A DNA stretch of 14,674 nt, from the NCBI GenBank assembly GCA_002435705.1, contig DIVA01000034.1, positions 3,309 to 17,982 on the forward strand, written 5' to 3'. Each line of letters starts with the position of its first letter. The first letter of the stretch is position 1. Origin of the DNA: Bacteriovoracaceae bacterium UBA6144 (GTDB lineage Bacteria > Bdellovibrionota > Bacteriovoracia > Bacteriovoracales > Bacteriovoracaceae). The notes under the pieces were generated by a model, which worked only from the letters and a program-made list of their open reading frames with translations, was not told where the DNA came from and did no database searches. The position numbers were made by a program, and so were the translations under genes. Shown piece after piece: positions 1 to 7,354 of this stretch.

Positions 1-909
1 GGCACACTGGCCGGATATTTTCTGGCTAATCTTCCTCTCACCTCTGCACTCACTCTGGGTATAATCATCTCCGGTACGTCTTCTGCAGTTGTTATCCCCA
101 TGGCTAAAATCCTTGGGCTTCAGCAAAAAACTCAAAATATTTTGATCTTAGAGTCTGCTATTACGGATGTGACCTGTATCATTGGAACCGTTGCCATGAT
201 GCAAATTGCCACGAGTGGTGGAGTCGCTCCCGGTAATGTGATCGGGAGTACTCTAGCGAGTTTTGTCTTCGCCATAGCTATTGGTCTTGGAGCTGGCGGT
301 ATCTGGCTCTACGCCAGCGAGTTCATCACGCGTATTAATAAAACTGTTTTCCCTGCTGTCTCTTTTGTTTTTGCCATCTATGGACTGACTGAATTCTTAG
401 GATTTTCTGGGGCCATCGCCTCTCTCGCCTTCGGCTTAACCCTCTCAAACCATAGGCAACTGGGGTTATACAAATTCATTGATAAAATTGATAAGTATCA
501 AACCGTGACAGAAAGAGATCGCCACTTCTATGAAGAGCTGGTTTTTATTTTAAAAACCTTCTTCTTTATCTATCTTGGTGTCAGCATGAAGATCAGTGAT
601 CTCGTGCCATTCATCATTGCAGGTCTCATCGTGATGGGTACTTACCTGCTCAGGCATCTCTACGTAAAAATGCTCCATCCCCAACTGGAAAGAAGAGACG
701 CCAGAGTACTCTCGCTACTTGTTCCTAAGGGGCTTGCAGCAGCAGTGCTTGCAGGTCTTCCCGCCACCATCAATATGGAAGGGGCACCCATTATTGAGAA
801 CATTACCTACTCAGTCGTGTTCATCTCCATTCTCCTGACTTCCATTGCTGTTACCATCGGTGAGCTTAAAGATGTGAAAACGATTCAACCTTTGGATGAG
901 AAAAATTAA
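1..909 (+). CDS. Cation:proton antiporter, C-terminal part (5' end outside window)
   Basis: The frame is open from the first base, so the gene starts upstream; 302 residues are visible. It is an integral membrane protein of the Na_H_Exchanger (CPA) type, exchanging Na+ or K+ for H+ across the inner membrane. Most of the visible part is hydrophobic helices. Visible residues 24-33 (SGTSSAVVIP) and 51-56 (ESAITD) match the two discontinuous-helix regions of the family. The ion-binding Asp is D56. The residue before it is Thr, where CPA1 members usually have Asn and electrogenic CPA2 members Asp. A later cytosolic loop (about residues 155-180) precedes the last group of helices, and there is no KTN/RCK or TrkA domain at the C-terminus. 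It converges on hppA across a shared terminator. The transported ion cannot be told from sequence. Confidence 0.85.
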   Translation, partial: GTLAGYFLANLPLTSALTLGIIISGTSSAVVIPMAKILGLQQKTQNILILESAITDVTCIIGTVAMMQIATSGGVAPGNVIGSTLASFVFAIAIGLGAGGIWLYASEFITRINKTVFPAVSFVFAIYGLTEFLGFSGAIASLAFGLTLSNHRQLGLYKFIDKIDKYQTVTERDRHFYEELVFILKTFFFIYLGVSMKISDLVPFIIAGLIVMGTYLLRHLYVKMLHPQLERRDARVLSLLVPKGLAAAVLAGLPATINMEGAPIIENITYSVVFISILLTSIAVTIGELKDVKTIQPLDEKN

Positions 910-931
910 TCTAAAAAATAAGTCAAAAAAA

Positions 932-951
932 AGGCGCCCCGAAGGGCGCCT
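932..951 (-). terminator. Rho-independent terminator of hppA
   Basis: A perfect 8-bp GC-rich stem (AGGCGCCC with GGGCGCCT) encloses a four-base loop. Read on the minus strand the loop is TTCG, the very stable UUCG type, and the stem is followed by an uninterrupted run of T (complement of 925-932). This is a strong intrinsic terminator for hppA, whose stop codon lies about 30 bp before it. On the plus strand the stem is followed by CATCTATTA, not a T-run, so it is probably a poorer terminator for the antiporter. Confidence 0.88.
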
Positions 952-979
952 CATCTATTAAATCAAAACAAACTGAGAA

Positions 980-3043
980 TTAGAGTAGAGCGATCAAAGG
1001 TGCAATCAAGAGTGAAACGACTGACATTACTTTGATCAAGATTGAAATACCTGGACCTGAAGTATCCTTGAAGGGATCACCCACCATATCACCAACAACA
1101 GCTGATTTATGAGTGTCTGAACCTTTCTTCTCGCCTTCAAGATAGCCCTTCTCAATATATTTTTTAGCGTTATCCCAAGCTCCACCGGCATTCGCCATAA
1201 AGAGAGACATGGTTGCACCTACGGCCAGAGATCCAGCCAAGAGACCGGCCAAAGAAGCAGGCCCCATGAGGAATCCAACGAGCACAGGAGCAAGCACGGC
1301 AATCATCCCTGGAAGAAGCATCTCGCGAAGAGCGGCTTTTGTGGCGATATCCACAATCTTTGAAGGCTCTGGTTCTGCTTTGAGCTCCATCAAACCTGGA
1401 ATCTCTCTAAACTGACGACCAATCTCTTCGACGATCGCACCAGCTGCGCGACCTACGGCAAGCATCGTAGTAGAGCCCACGAGCATAGGAAGGATTGAAC
1501 CCAAAAGAAGACCTATCAAGATTTTTGGATCTGTAAGCACGAGCTGAATATCACCGAGGTTATTCAATCCGCGCACGTGATTCACTTCAATGTTAAAGGC
1601 AGAGAAAAGAGCAAGCACAGTCAGAATGGCTGAGCCAATCGCAAAGCCCTTACCAATCGCAGCTGTCGTGTTACCGACTGAATCGAGCTCGTCGGTGATG
1701 TCACGCACTTCTTTACCAAGGCCCGACATTTCAGAAATACCACCAGCATTATCAGAAATTGGTCCGTAAGCATCAACCGTCATCACAACAGCTGTACCAC
1801 CCAGCATCCCAACAGCTGAAAGCGCGATACCATAGAGACCTAAGTATTTATTAGCAAGATAAGCCACGATACAAACGACGATGATTGGAATCGCTGTCGA
1901 TTCCATTCCAACGGCGAGACCTTGAATCAAGTTTGTCCCAGCACCAGTCTTTGAAGCCTTGGCGATTTTCATCACGGGTGTTGAAGACGTGTAATAATCC
2001 GTCACAAGACCGATAATGGCTCCACCGATAGCACCGAAAGTCATGATCGCAGTCACTGACTGAGTGATACCAAGAGAATTCAGAATAACATAAGAAGCCA
2101 CAGCAAGAAGAATCGGTGGAACAATCAAGGCTCCACGAAGCACTGTTGCAGCAGGGTAATTTTTCATCGCGCGCGCGATGAAAATACAAACGATAGAAAC
2201 CATCAAACCCACGCCTGAAAGAATCAAAGGAAGACCAATCGCTACCGCTTTATTAGTTGCAAAGTCTGCTGTTTCCATAAGTGTCGGAAGCTCGCTGGCC
2301 GTGATGGCGATCGCCATAGCGGCTACAACGGCAGCAACCATGGACTCATAGATGTCTGCGCCCATACCAGCCACGTCACCAACGTTATCACCGACGTTAT
2401 CAGCGATAACACCTGGGTTACGTGGATCATCTTCAGGAATATTCTCTATCACTTTACCAGCAATATCAGATCCCACGTCAGCCGCTTTTGTATAGATACC
2501 ACCACCGATACGAGCGAAAAGCGCGATAGATGATGCACCGACAGCAAAAGCGTGGAGGATGGTGCTAAGTTTTTCATGATCGACGAACACCAAATAAATA
2601 ATGCCCATTCCGATCACACCAAGAGAGGCAACCGAAATTCCCATCACAGCGCCACCATCGAGAGCCGTAAGAAGAGCGTTAGGCTTTGAACCTTCGCGCG
2701 CGGCTTGAGTGGTTTTAACGTTGGCCCAAGTCGCCGCTTTCATACCGACGAAACCAGCTAAGAGAGAGAGGAAAGCACCAAGAATAAACGCTCCTGCCGC
2801 AATTCCACCGAGGCCAAAACCGATCGCCGCTGCCACGATGGCACAGTAAACAGCGAGAGTTTTGTATTGGCGGAACAAAAAAGCCATCGCGCCTTCGCGG
2901 ATGTACTGAGCAATTCTGTTCATGGTTTCGTTGCCGTTAGGCAAACCCATAATGCGAACATAAAAGAACGCAGCGATGACGGCCCCGAACACGCCGAAAG
3001 CGATTGGGGTTTTCACCCACATTAACCAAGCATCTGACATCAT
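980..3043 (-). CDS. hppA: K+-dependent membrane-bound ion-translocating pyrophosphatase
   Basis: Hydrolyses pyrophosphate to phosphate and uses the energy to pump H+ and/or Na+ across the inner membrane. It has 687 residues, normal for bacterial enzymes, and is hydrophobic throughout (about 16 helices expected). The active-site signature DVGSDIAGK (189-197), the Asp-rich stretch around D215/D219/D223, DAYGPISDNAGG (424-435) and GDPFKDTSGP (655-664) are all intact. GNTTAAIGKG (457-466) has Ala461 and Gly464, the pair found in K+-dependent enzymes; K+-independent ones have Lys and Thr. The gate glutamate is E233 in GADIYES, three residues after Asp230, as in Na+-pumping Thermotoga-type enzymes and not seven as in plant H+-pumps. 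The coupling ion is thus uncertain. The start is the first of two ATGs, with Shine-Dalgarno GAGGAG five bases upstream (complement of 3049-3054). It is a single-gene unit. Confidence 0.97.
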   Translation of the reverse strand: MMSDAWLMWVKTPIAFGVFGAVIAAFFYVRIMGLPNGNETMNRIAQYIREGAMAFLFRQYKTLAVYCAIVAAAIGFGLGGIAAGAFILGAFLSLLAGFVGMKAATWANVKTTQAAREGSKPNALLTALDGGAVMGISVASLGVIGMGIIYLVFVDHEKLSTILHAFAVGASSIALFARIGGGIYTKAADVGSDIAGKVIENIPEDDPRNPGVIADNVGDNVGDVAGMGADIYESMVAAVVAAMAIAITASELPTLMETADFATNKAVAIGLPLILSGVGLMVSIVCIFIARAMKNYPAATVLRGALIVPPILLAVASYVILNSLGITQSVTAIMTFGAIGGAIIGLVTDYYTSSTPVMKIAKASKTGAGTNLIQGLAVGMESTAIPIIVVCIVAYLANKYLGLYGIALSAVGMLGGTAVVMTVDAYGPISDNAGGISEMSGLGKEVRDITDELDSVGNTTAAIGKGFAIGSAILTVLALFSAFNIEVNHVRGLNNLGDIQLVLTDPKILIGLLLGSILPMLVGSTTMLAVGRAAGAIVEEIGRQFREIPGLMELKAEPEPSKIVDIATKAALREMLLPGMIAVLAPVLVGFLMGPASLAGLLAGSLAVGATMSLFMANAGGAWDNAKKYIEKGYLEGEKKGSDTHKSAVVGDMVGDPFKDTSGPGISILIKVMSVVSLLIAPLIALL

Positions 3044-3079
3044 GGTTTCTCCTCAAAAGTAAATGAATGTAGTGGGTTA

Positions 3080-3108
3080 TATGTACCCAAGACATCTCTT
3101 TATATCAA
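3080..3108 (-). promoter_or_regulatory. Putative sigma-70 promoter of hppA
   Basis: On the minus strand, TTGATA (complement of 3103-3108) and TACATA (complement of 3080-3085) are separated by exactly 17 bp. This gives a near-consensus -35 and a 4/6-5/6 -10. Transcription would start near 3073, leaving a leader of about 30 nt before the hppA ATG. It is identified by pattern only. Confidence 0.45.
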
Positions 3109-3196
3109 CGTATTTGATCAAGTTTTGCTGAGTTTCCGCACAGCAACACAAGCTTCATCTTGGCAAAATCATTAAAGACGTGATCGGATAGGCTCC

Positions 3197-3892
3197 ATGA
3201 ATAATCTCATCCCTTCTGTTCTTGTTTCTCTTGGCCTCTCACTTGGCGGCTTTCTCGTGGGCCATGGTTTTGTGCGCATGAAGCAGCTAGATCAAATCGT
3301 CGAGGTCCGAGGCCTGGATGAAAAACTGGTGGAAGCCAACGAAGCCACTTGGGATATTTCATTTTCTCTCTCAGGCAATAACCTGCAAGAGATGACAGCT
3401 AAACTCACTCAAAAACAAGCAAGTCTTAAAGAGTACCTACTGACTCAAGGCTTTACCCGCGATGAGTTCCAAGCAAGTGCCATCACCACCAACGACAATC
3501 ACGCCAACCACTACGGCAACAAGCTTCCGGCGGACCGCTTCACTGTGCGTACGAAAATTATGATTGGAACCAAACAGGTGAAGAAGATCACAGACATTTA
3601 CGAGAATTCAGGCCAGCTGCCTTTAGAGGGGCTCGTGCGTGAGCAGTCCAGTGTGCAGTACTACTTCACAGATCTTAATGCCGTGAAACCAGAGATGCTC
3701 AAAAACGCCACAGCTTCGGCCCGTGAAGCGGCAGAGAGTTTTGCACGGGACTCTGGATCTCACTTAGGGGGAATTAAATCCGCCACCCAAGGACTCTTCA
3801 GTATCACATCACCCTATGCCAACTGGGACGATGCCACTTCTAAAATGAAAAAAGTTAGAGTGGTGACAAGAGTTAGTTATTTTCTGGAATAA
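3197..3892 (+). CDS. SIMPL-domain (DUF541) protein, membrane-anchored
   Basis: A 231-residue protein with one N-terminal hydrophobic segment (about 4-23). The segment has no clear signal-peptidase site, so the protein is probably anchored in the inner membrane with the domain in the periplasm. The rest matches the SIMPL/DUF541 fold. It starts with VEVRGLDEKLVEANEATWDI (36-55), follows with the LTQKQASLKEYLLTQGF helix and an AITTND strand, and has the typical NATASAREAAESFARDSG stretch (170-187) near the C-terminus. Relatives include YggE (linked to oxidative stress defence in E. coli) and outer-envelope OMP28-type antigens. The molecular function is unknown. It is divergent from hppA, and its last 20 bases overlap the 3' end of the convergent potassium channel gene. 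A modest AGG Shine-Dalgarno lies at 3190-3192. Confidence 0.85.
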   Translation: MNNLIPSVLVSLGLSLGGFLVGHGFVRMKQLDQIVEVRGLDEKLVEANEATWDISFSLSGNNLQEMTAKLTQKQASLKEYLLTQGFTRDEFQASAITTNDNHANHYGNKLPADRFTVRTKIMIGTKQVKKITDIYENSGQLPLEGLVREQSSVQYYFTDLNAVKPEMLKNATASAREAAESFARDSGSHLGGIKSATQGLFSITSPYANWDDATSKMKKVRVVTRVSYFLE

Positions 3893-4724
3893 GCACATCA
3901 AATTTTTCTAGATCAACAATGCGTCTTCCGTCTTCGGTGACCTCGCCGATCTGTGCCCATTGAGCCTTCTCAACAATATCGAGCGCGGTATAAATTTTAG
4001 TCGAATAAATAGTCTGACCAAAAGTCCCATCAGTTCCCACAATCGTGACATAAAACTCAAACCCTTCGCTACACATCTGAGTGAGACTAATAATGCTCAA
4101 GGGACTAGAACTTAAATCGTGCATGGCCGTGAGACTCATCGCAAACATGGGCGCGTGACTTAACTCAAGATTGAGTTCATAAGCCTTTCTCATTCTCATG
4201 CCTTCAGGGGAGATCTCCGGTTTCAGAAGAGTCATAGTGACTTTTGCATCAACAATTCGATTCACTCGCTCATTGGCGAGGCGAAACTGCAAACTTGGTT
4301 TCATATTATGCCGAGTTAGCAGCATCTTCTGAGTAAAGCGAATCCGTGCTCTGGCTTGAGAAAATTTTGCGAAAAAGAGACCAGACAAAAGAGCTATCGT
4401 CACCATTCCCAAGGCCGCCTGAATGACCACGATAATGTTGGCCTTGAAGCTGACCGGTGCCATAGAGCCATAACCGATGGTTCCTAAGGTATGAACACTA
4501 AAAAAAAAGCAATCGATAAAGCTGCCATCGGAATTAGACAGGGCCCCTGGCCCCAGCAACCAATAGAGGGTTGCAAATAAGATGTTGAGTATGAAAAAGA
4601 CTATCGTAAAAAGCATAAACGAGCTGGGCCAACTCAAGGTGAGCCAGCTATGATAGAGATCTTGCCAAGGAGTCTCTTTAAAGTTACGAAGCTCTACGCG
4701 AAAGGTGTCAATGTCTCTTCTCAT
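3873..4724 (-). CDS. Inward-rectifier potassium channel, KirBac type
   Basis: A 283-residue inner-membrane K+ channel subunit (tetramer expected). An amphipathic slide-helix region with W20 precedes TM1 (about 35-57). The pore helix and selectivity filter TIGYG (82-86) follow, then TM2 (about 94-120). After these comes a cytoplasmic beta-sandwich domain (about 140-283) of the Kir type, with the linker LTRHNMKPSLQFRLANER (136-153) typical of the family. The ATG at 4724 was chosen because it gives a KirBac-like N-terminus. The frame stays open upstream to 4898, but those 58 residues do not look like a Kir protein and run antisense to the neighbouring cysteine-cluster gene. There is no good Shine-Dalgarno sequence upstream of the ATG. 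It overlaps the SIMPL gene tail-to-tail and is head-to-head with the YkgJ-type gene. Confidence 0.92.
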   Translation of the reverse strand: MRRDIDTFRVELRNFKETPWQDLYHSWLTLSWPSSFMLFTIVFFILNILFATLYWLLGPGALSNSDGSFIDCFFFSVHTLGTIGYGSMAPVSFKANIIVVIQAALGMVTIALLSGLFFAKFSQARARIRFTQKMLLTRHNMKPSLQFRLANERVNRIVDAKVTMTLLKPEISPEGMRMRKAYELNLELSHAPMFAMSLTAMHDLSSSPLSIISLTQMCSEGFEFYVTIVGTDGTFGQTIYSTKIYTALDIVEKAQWAQIGEVTEDGRRIVDLEKFDVLIPENN

Positions 4725-4742
4725 AATAAATAAATCAGAGCA

Positions 4743-5300
4743 TTGAATGAGGTAGAAGTGCAAGCCCCAATCAGAAGAAAAATCATTCTCGACCAAATGG
4801 ATGCTTTGAATGCTAAAAGCATCAACTGCTTCTCCTGTCCAGGCCACTGCTGCACAGCGATCGCTAATTCCATGCAAACCACTCCCCTTGAAACGCAAGA
4901 CGTGCTCGATTATCTGCGAGAGTCAGGACGATGGAACGAAGAGCTCAAACAAAAACTTCAGCAGACTGTGGACAAATTTCGACTCGATTCCATTCCAGGC
5001 AATGGCAAAAGAAACTATCTACGAAAAACATATGACTGCCCTTTCTTTGAAGATAAATCTTTGGGATGCTCCATTCCAAAAGAGGTAAAACCCTATGGCT
5101 GCCTGGGATTTAATCCCACTGCCCCCAATGAAAGTGAAGGAAAGAGCTGTGGCTCAGATCAATTGCTTCTTCTCAAGCGAGAGAGCGCCCATCCTGAAGA
5201 GTCTAGGTTGAATGCGGATCTCAGTAAAAAATACCATCTCTGGTGGGAAAAACTGCCTTTACCTTTAGCTTTACTGGAAGCTGAAAAATCAGGCCTATAG
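4743..5300 (+). CDS. YkgJ-family cysteine-cluster protein (UPF0153-like)
   Basis: A soluble protein of 185 residues if translation starts at TTG 4743, or 167 if it starts at ATG 4797. Neither start has a good Shine-Dalgarno sequence, so the start is uncertain. The cluster CFSCPGHCC (C29, C32, C36, C37) and the later C99, C109, C120 and C136 follow the metal-binding (Zn/Fe) pattern of the YkgJ/UPF0153 family. The motif around YDCPFF and KPYGCLGFNP is also typical: in this family a 'CPFL...C.IY...RP..CR' stretch follows the N-terminal cluster. Its biochemical role is unknown. The gene is divergent from the potassium channel gene with almost no room between the starts. Confidence 0.8.
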   Translation: MNEVEVQAPIRRKIILDQMDALNAKSINCFSCPGHCCTAIANSMQTTPLETQDVLDYLRESGRWNEELKQKLQQTVDKFRLDSIPGNGKRNYLRKTYDCPFFEDKSLGCSIPKEVKPYGCLGFNPTAPNESEGKSCGSDQLLLLKRESAHPEESRLNADLSKKYHLWWEKLPLPLALLEAEKSGL

Positions 5301-5306
5301 TTTTTC

Positions 5307-5335
5307 TTGTCGTTGAGTTTTTCTTAACCTAGATT
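5307..5335 (+). promoter_or_regulatory. Possible promoter of the secreted-protein / DUF3147 pair
   Basis: TTGTCG (5307-5312) and TAGATT (5330-5335) are separated by 17 bp, with each box matching the sigma-70 consensus at four of six positions. Transcription would start near 5342, giving a short leader containing AGGAG at 5351-5355, seven bases before the ATG. The evidence is weak and based on pattern alone. Confidence 0.3.
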
Positions 5336-5361
5336 CATGAAAAACCACTTAGGAGAACACC

Positions 5362-5778
5362 ATGAAGCTAGCTCTTTTCTTAGTCCTCTGCTCTGGATCA
5401 GTTTTTGCGAGCGGAATAACAGACAATGTTAAAGTCGAGTGTCTCATGAATGACATCACGACTGTCCGTCAATTCGAACTCAAGGCTACCTTTGATAAGT
5501 CGACGGGTAAGTTTGAGAACAAAGACCTCGACCTCACTCTCAGGGCCTTAGGCCCTAACCGCGATACTCGCGAGCTAAACCTTACTCGCGATGGTAGCAT
5601 TGTTGATTACCCGGCTAACGTGATCACGAAGAATCCATTCGTGGTGATCAATACCATCGATAAGGACGCTGAAGTCCAGATGGTTAATCTCTTGGTGGAT
5701 TTTCCTACCGCTCTCGCTTCGGTGGTAAGACTGAGTACAGGTGAAATGTTTCGTTCCACCTGTAAGTCGGTTAAGTGA
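5362..5778 (+). CDS. Small secreted protein of unknown function
   Basis: A 138-residue protein I do not recognise. The N-terminus is a short Sec signal peptide with likely cleavage after VFA (residue 16). The mature part is predicted to be mostly beta-strand and has two cysteines, C27 and C134 near its two ends, which could form a disulfide in the periplasm. LVLC at 7-10 is not an acceptable lipobox, because Leu sits before Cys, so it is probably not a lipoprotein. The ATG has a strong AGGAG Shine-Dalgarno seven bases upstream. Its TGA overlaps the GTG start of the next gene, so the two are probably co-translated. Confidence 0.75.
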   Translation: MKLALFLVLCSGSVFASGITDNVKVECLMNDITTVRQFELKATFDKSTGKFENKDLDLTLRALGPNRDTRELNLTRDGSIVDYPANVITKNPFVVINTIDKDAEVQMVNLLVDFPTALASVVRLSTGEMFRSTCKSVK

Positions 5779-6110
5779 ACTGGATTATAAAATTTTTGCT
5801 GGCTGGAGGGCTGATCACTGGTGCTAACGCTCTGATGCGTTTGTCGCCTAAGCTCTCCGCCTCGCTTATTGCTCTGCCGACCTCTTCAATCATTTATTTT
5901 ATTTTTCTCTGGAATGATACCTCGGACCCGAAGCTTCTCTCCCAAGCCTCTTGGGACATTTTTAAGATTGTGATTCCTTCACTTTTATTTTTTCCAGTCT
6001 TCTCTCTCTTACTCACACGCGCTGGACTTTCCTTTGTCCCCAGTCTCCTATTGGCCATCACAGTTTGCAGTGGCTTATATTTTATTCAAACTAAACTGGG
6101 TTGGGGTTAG
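5775..6110 (+). CDS. DUF3147-like small integral membrane protein
   Basis: A 111-residue hydrophobic protein with about four membrane helices (5-22, 29-46, 62-80, 88-106). The stretch SASLIALPTSSIIYFIFLWN (28-47), followed by DTSDPKLLSQASWDIF (48-63) and IVIPSLLFF (65-73), closely recalls DUF3147 proteins, which carry 'LASLPLTSLLAMIWLY.DTGD...IA.LSWSIFWLVLPSL'. No function is known for that family. Translation starts at GTG 5775 inside the GTGA overlap with the preceding gene, which argues for coupling. The stop overlaps the 3' end of the opposite adenylation gene by four bases, and no terminator is visible. Confidence 0.75.
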   Translation: MNWIIKFLLAGGLITGANALMRLSPKLSASLIALPTSSIIYFIFLWNDTSDPKLLSQASWDIFKIVIPSLLFFPVFSLLLTRAGLSFVPSLLLAITVCSGLYFIQTKLGWG

Positions 6111-7354
6111 GAGCGGCGGTCAATCACACGCATCATTTTCCCGGTGCGAGGATTTCTCTCCAGTTGATCGAAACTCAAAACTTCAATGACAGGTAGATGG
6201 ATATGTCCCTTCTCTACTTCATCGGCAATCATCGCACGCTCAACCAGTAGAACCTCAAGAAAATGAGAAGAGCTGATTTTATTTTGTGTCACTACTCTAA
6301 GAGTTAACTGATCTTTTTGTTGAGAGTGAGTGATAAGAATCTGAAGTCCTGAGAGCTGAAAGGGATCTCTGGAAAAGAGTTCAAATAGGTCATCATAAAA
6401 CAGTGACACGGGCCCTACACGCGCTGCCTCTTCACTTCTTCCCACAAGTTTAAACTTACGATTGAGCTGGCCTTCCTCTTCAGTCCACATCGCCTGATCA
6501 CCGACGGGATAACGGATAATCGGCATCAGACGACGGTCAAGATAAGTGATATACGCTTTCCCCACTCGACCGAGCTCGGTGATCACTTGCTGAGTCTCAG
6601 TATCAATGATCTCATAGATCGTCTCGCGTCCAAAACTGCGATGTTCGCAGGGCAAACAATTCACATCAGCGAAGCCCAAAAGCCCCGCATCCACGCTGGC
6701 ATAACCGATGGATTGAATCATTGCATCGGGAAAGACTCTCTTAAGGTAGTCGCGTTGATCGTCATAGAGGTGCTCCCCACCGAAGAGAAATTTTTTGAGA
6801 TTAGGCAAAGAGATATTCTTTGAAAGAACGTAGTCAGCAATCTGCACCATGGTACTGGGAGTTCCGGCAACTGTCGTGGCGTTGAGTTCCTTGAGTTGAG
6901 AAACCATTTTGGAAATTTCCGTGGCTCCGGCGATCGGGAGCTGCATGGTTTTGGTCGCGAGTTCAAAAGATTTCATTATAAAGATGAAAGAGGCGTAGAG
7001 TTCGCCGACATAAAAAAGATTAGCCACCCGCTCACCTTCTTTTACGCCGCCGATGCGAAGCCCCTCGCCAAATGAGGCACAAAAACTATTCCATTCAGTC
7101 TGCGTAAAAACGGAAAACTTCGGAGCCCCAGAGGTGCCGCCACTTTTAAAAATAATCCCCTCATGCATGGGGCCTGTGAGGAGTTGATTATCCTCAAGGG
7201 AGTTGGCTTCCCAAAAGGACTTGGATTCGACTAAGGGGAGATCTGCGGGAGAGAGGTTTGAAGGTAAATCTTTCGGTAAATGACGATAGAGTTCGCGATA
7301 ATAAGGAGAATGCAGACGCGCGAATGAGACTAAATCAAAGAGTTTCGTGCTCAT
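6107..7354 (-). CDS. Stand-alone PaaK/LuxE-like adenylate-forming enzyme
   Basis: A 415-residue member of the phenylacetate-CoA ligase / coenzyme F390 synthetase / LuxE branch of the ANL superfamily. It is predicted to activate a carboxylic acid with ATP to an acyl-adenylate. The phosphate-binding loop is SGGTSGAPKFS (71-81). Further family motifs are GTPST (164-168), FGGEH (191-195), GYASVDAG (217-224), RYPVGD (281-286) and LVGRSEEAARVG (303-314), and the C-terminal ERNPRTGK with candidate catalytic K406. It is clearly paralogous to the C-terminal half of the gene before it; both have the ANLFYxG/MNLFYxG segment, the GGEHL motif and the same C-terminal motif. It lacks the CxCG zinc-type motif present in that paralogue. 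It is the last gene of the operon; its ATG overlaps the preceding TGA as ATGA. The substrate, and whether CoA or a protein takes the acyl group, are unknown. Confidence 0.85.
   Translation of the reverse strand: MSTKLFDLVSFARLHSPYYRELYRHLPKDLPSNLSPADLPLVESKSFWEANSLEDNQLLTGPMHEGIIFKSGGTSGAPKFSVFTQTEWNSFCASFGEGLRIGGVKEGERVANLFYVGELYASFIFIMKSFELATKTMQLPIAGATEISKMVSQLKELNATTVAGTPSTMVQIADYVLSKNISLPNLKKFLFGGEHLYDDQRDYLKRVFPDAMIQSIGYASVDAGLLGFADVNCLPCEHRSFGRETIYEIIDTETQQVITELGRVGKAYITYLDRRLMPIIRYPVGDQAMWTEEEGQLNRKFKLVGRSEEAARVGPVSLFYDDLFELFSRDPFQLSGLQILITHSQQKDQLTLRVVTQNKISSSHFLEVLLVERAMIADEVEKGHIHLPVIEVLSFDQLERNPRTGKMMRVIDRRS

Noticed and set aside
1851..2189. 112-codon open frame on the minus strand
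   Set aside because: It lies wholly inside hppA in another frame on the same strand, is Cys/Ser/Arg-rich and has no family resemblance.
3109..3196. Promoter for the SIMPL-domain gene
   Set aside because: TTGGCA is present, but no acceptable -10 box lies at 16-18 bp, so I could not place a promoter.
4725..4898. 58-residue N-terminal extension of the potassium channel
   Set aside because: It lies antisense to the conserved cysteine cluster of the neighbouring gene and does not resemble Kir N-termini.
5362..5391. Lipoprotein signal (LVLC) in the small secreted protein
   Set aside because: Leu precedes the cysteine where Gly, Ala or Ser is needed; a signal-peptidase I site after VFA fits better.
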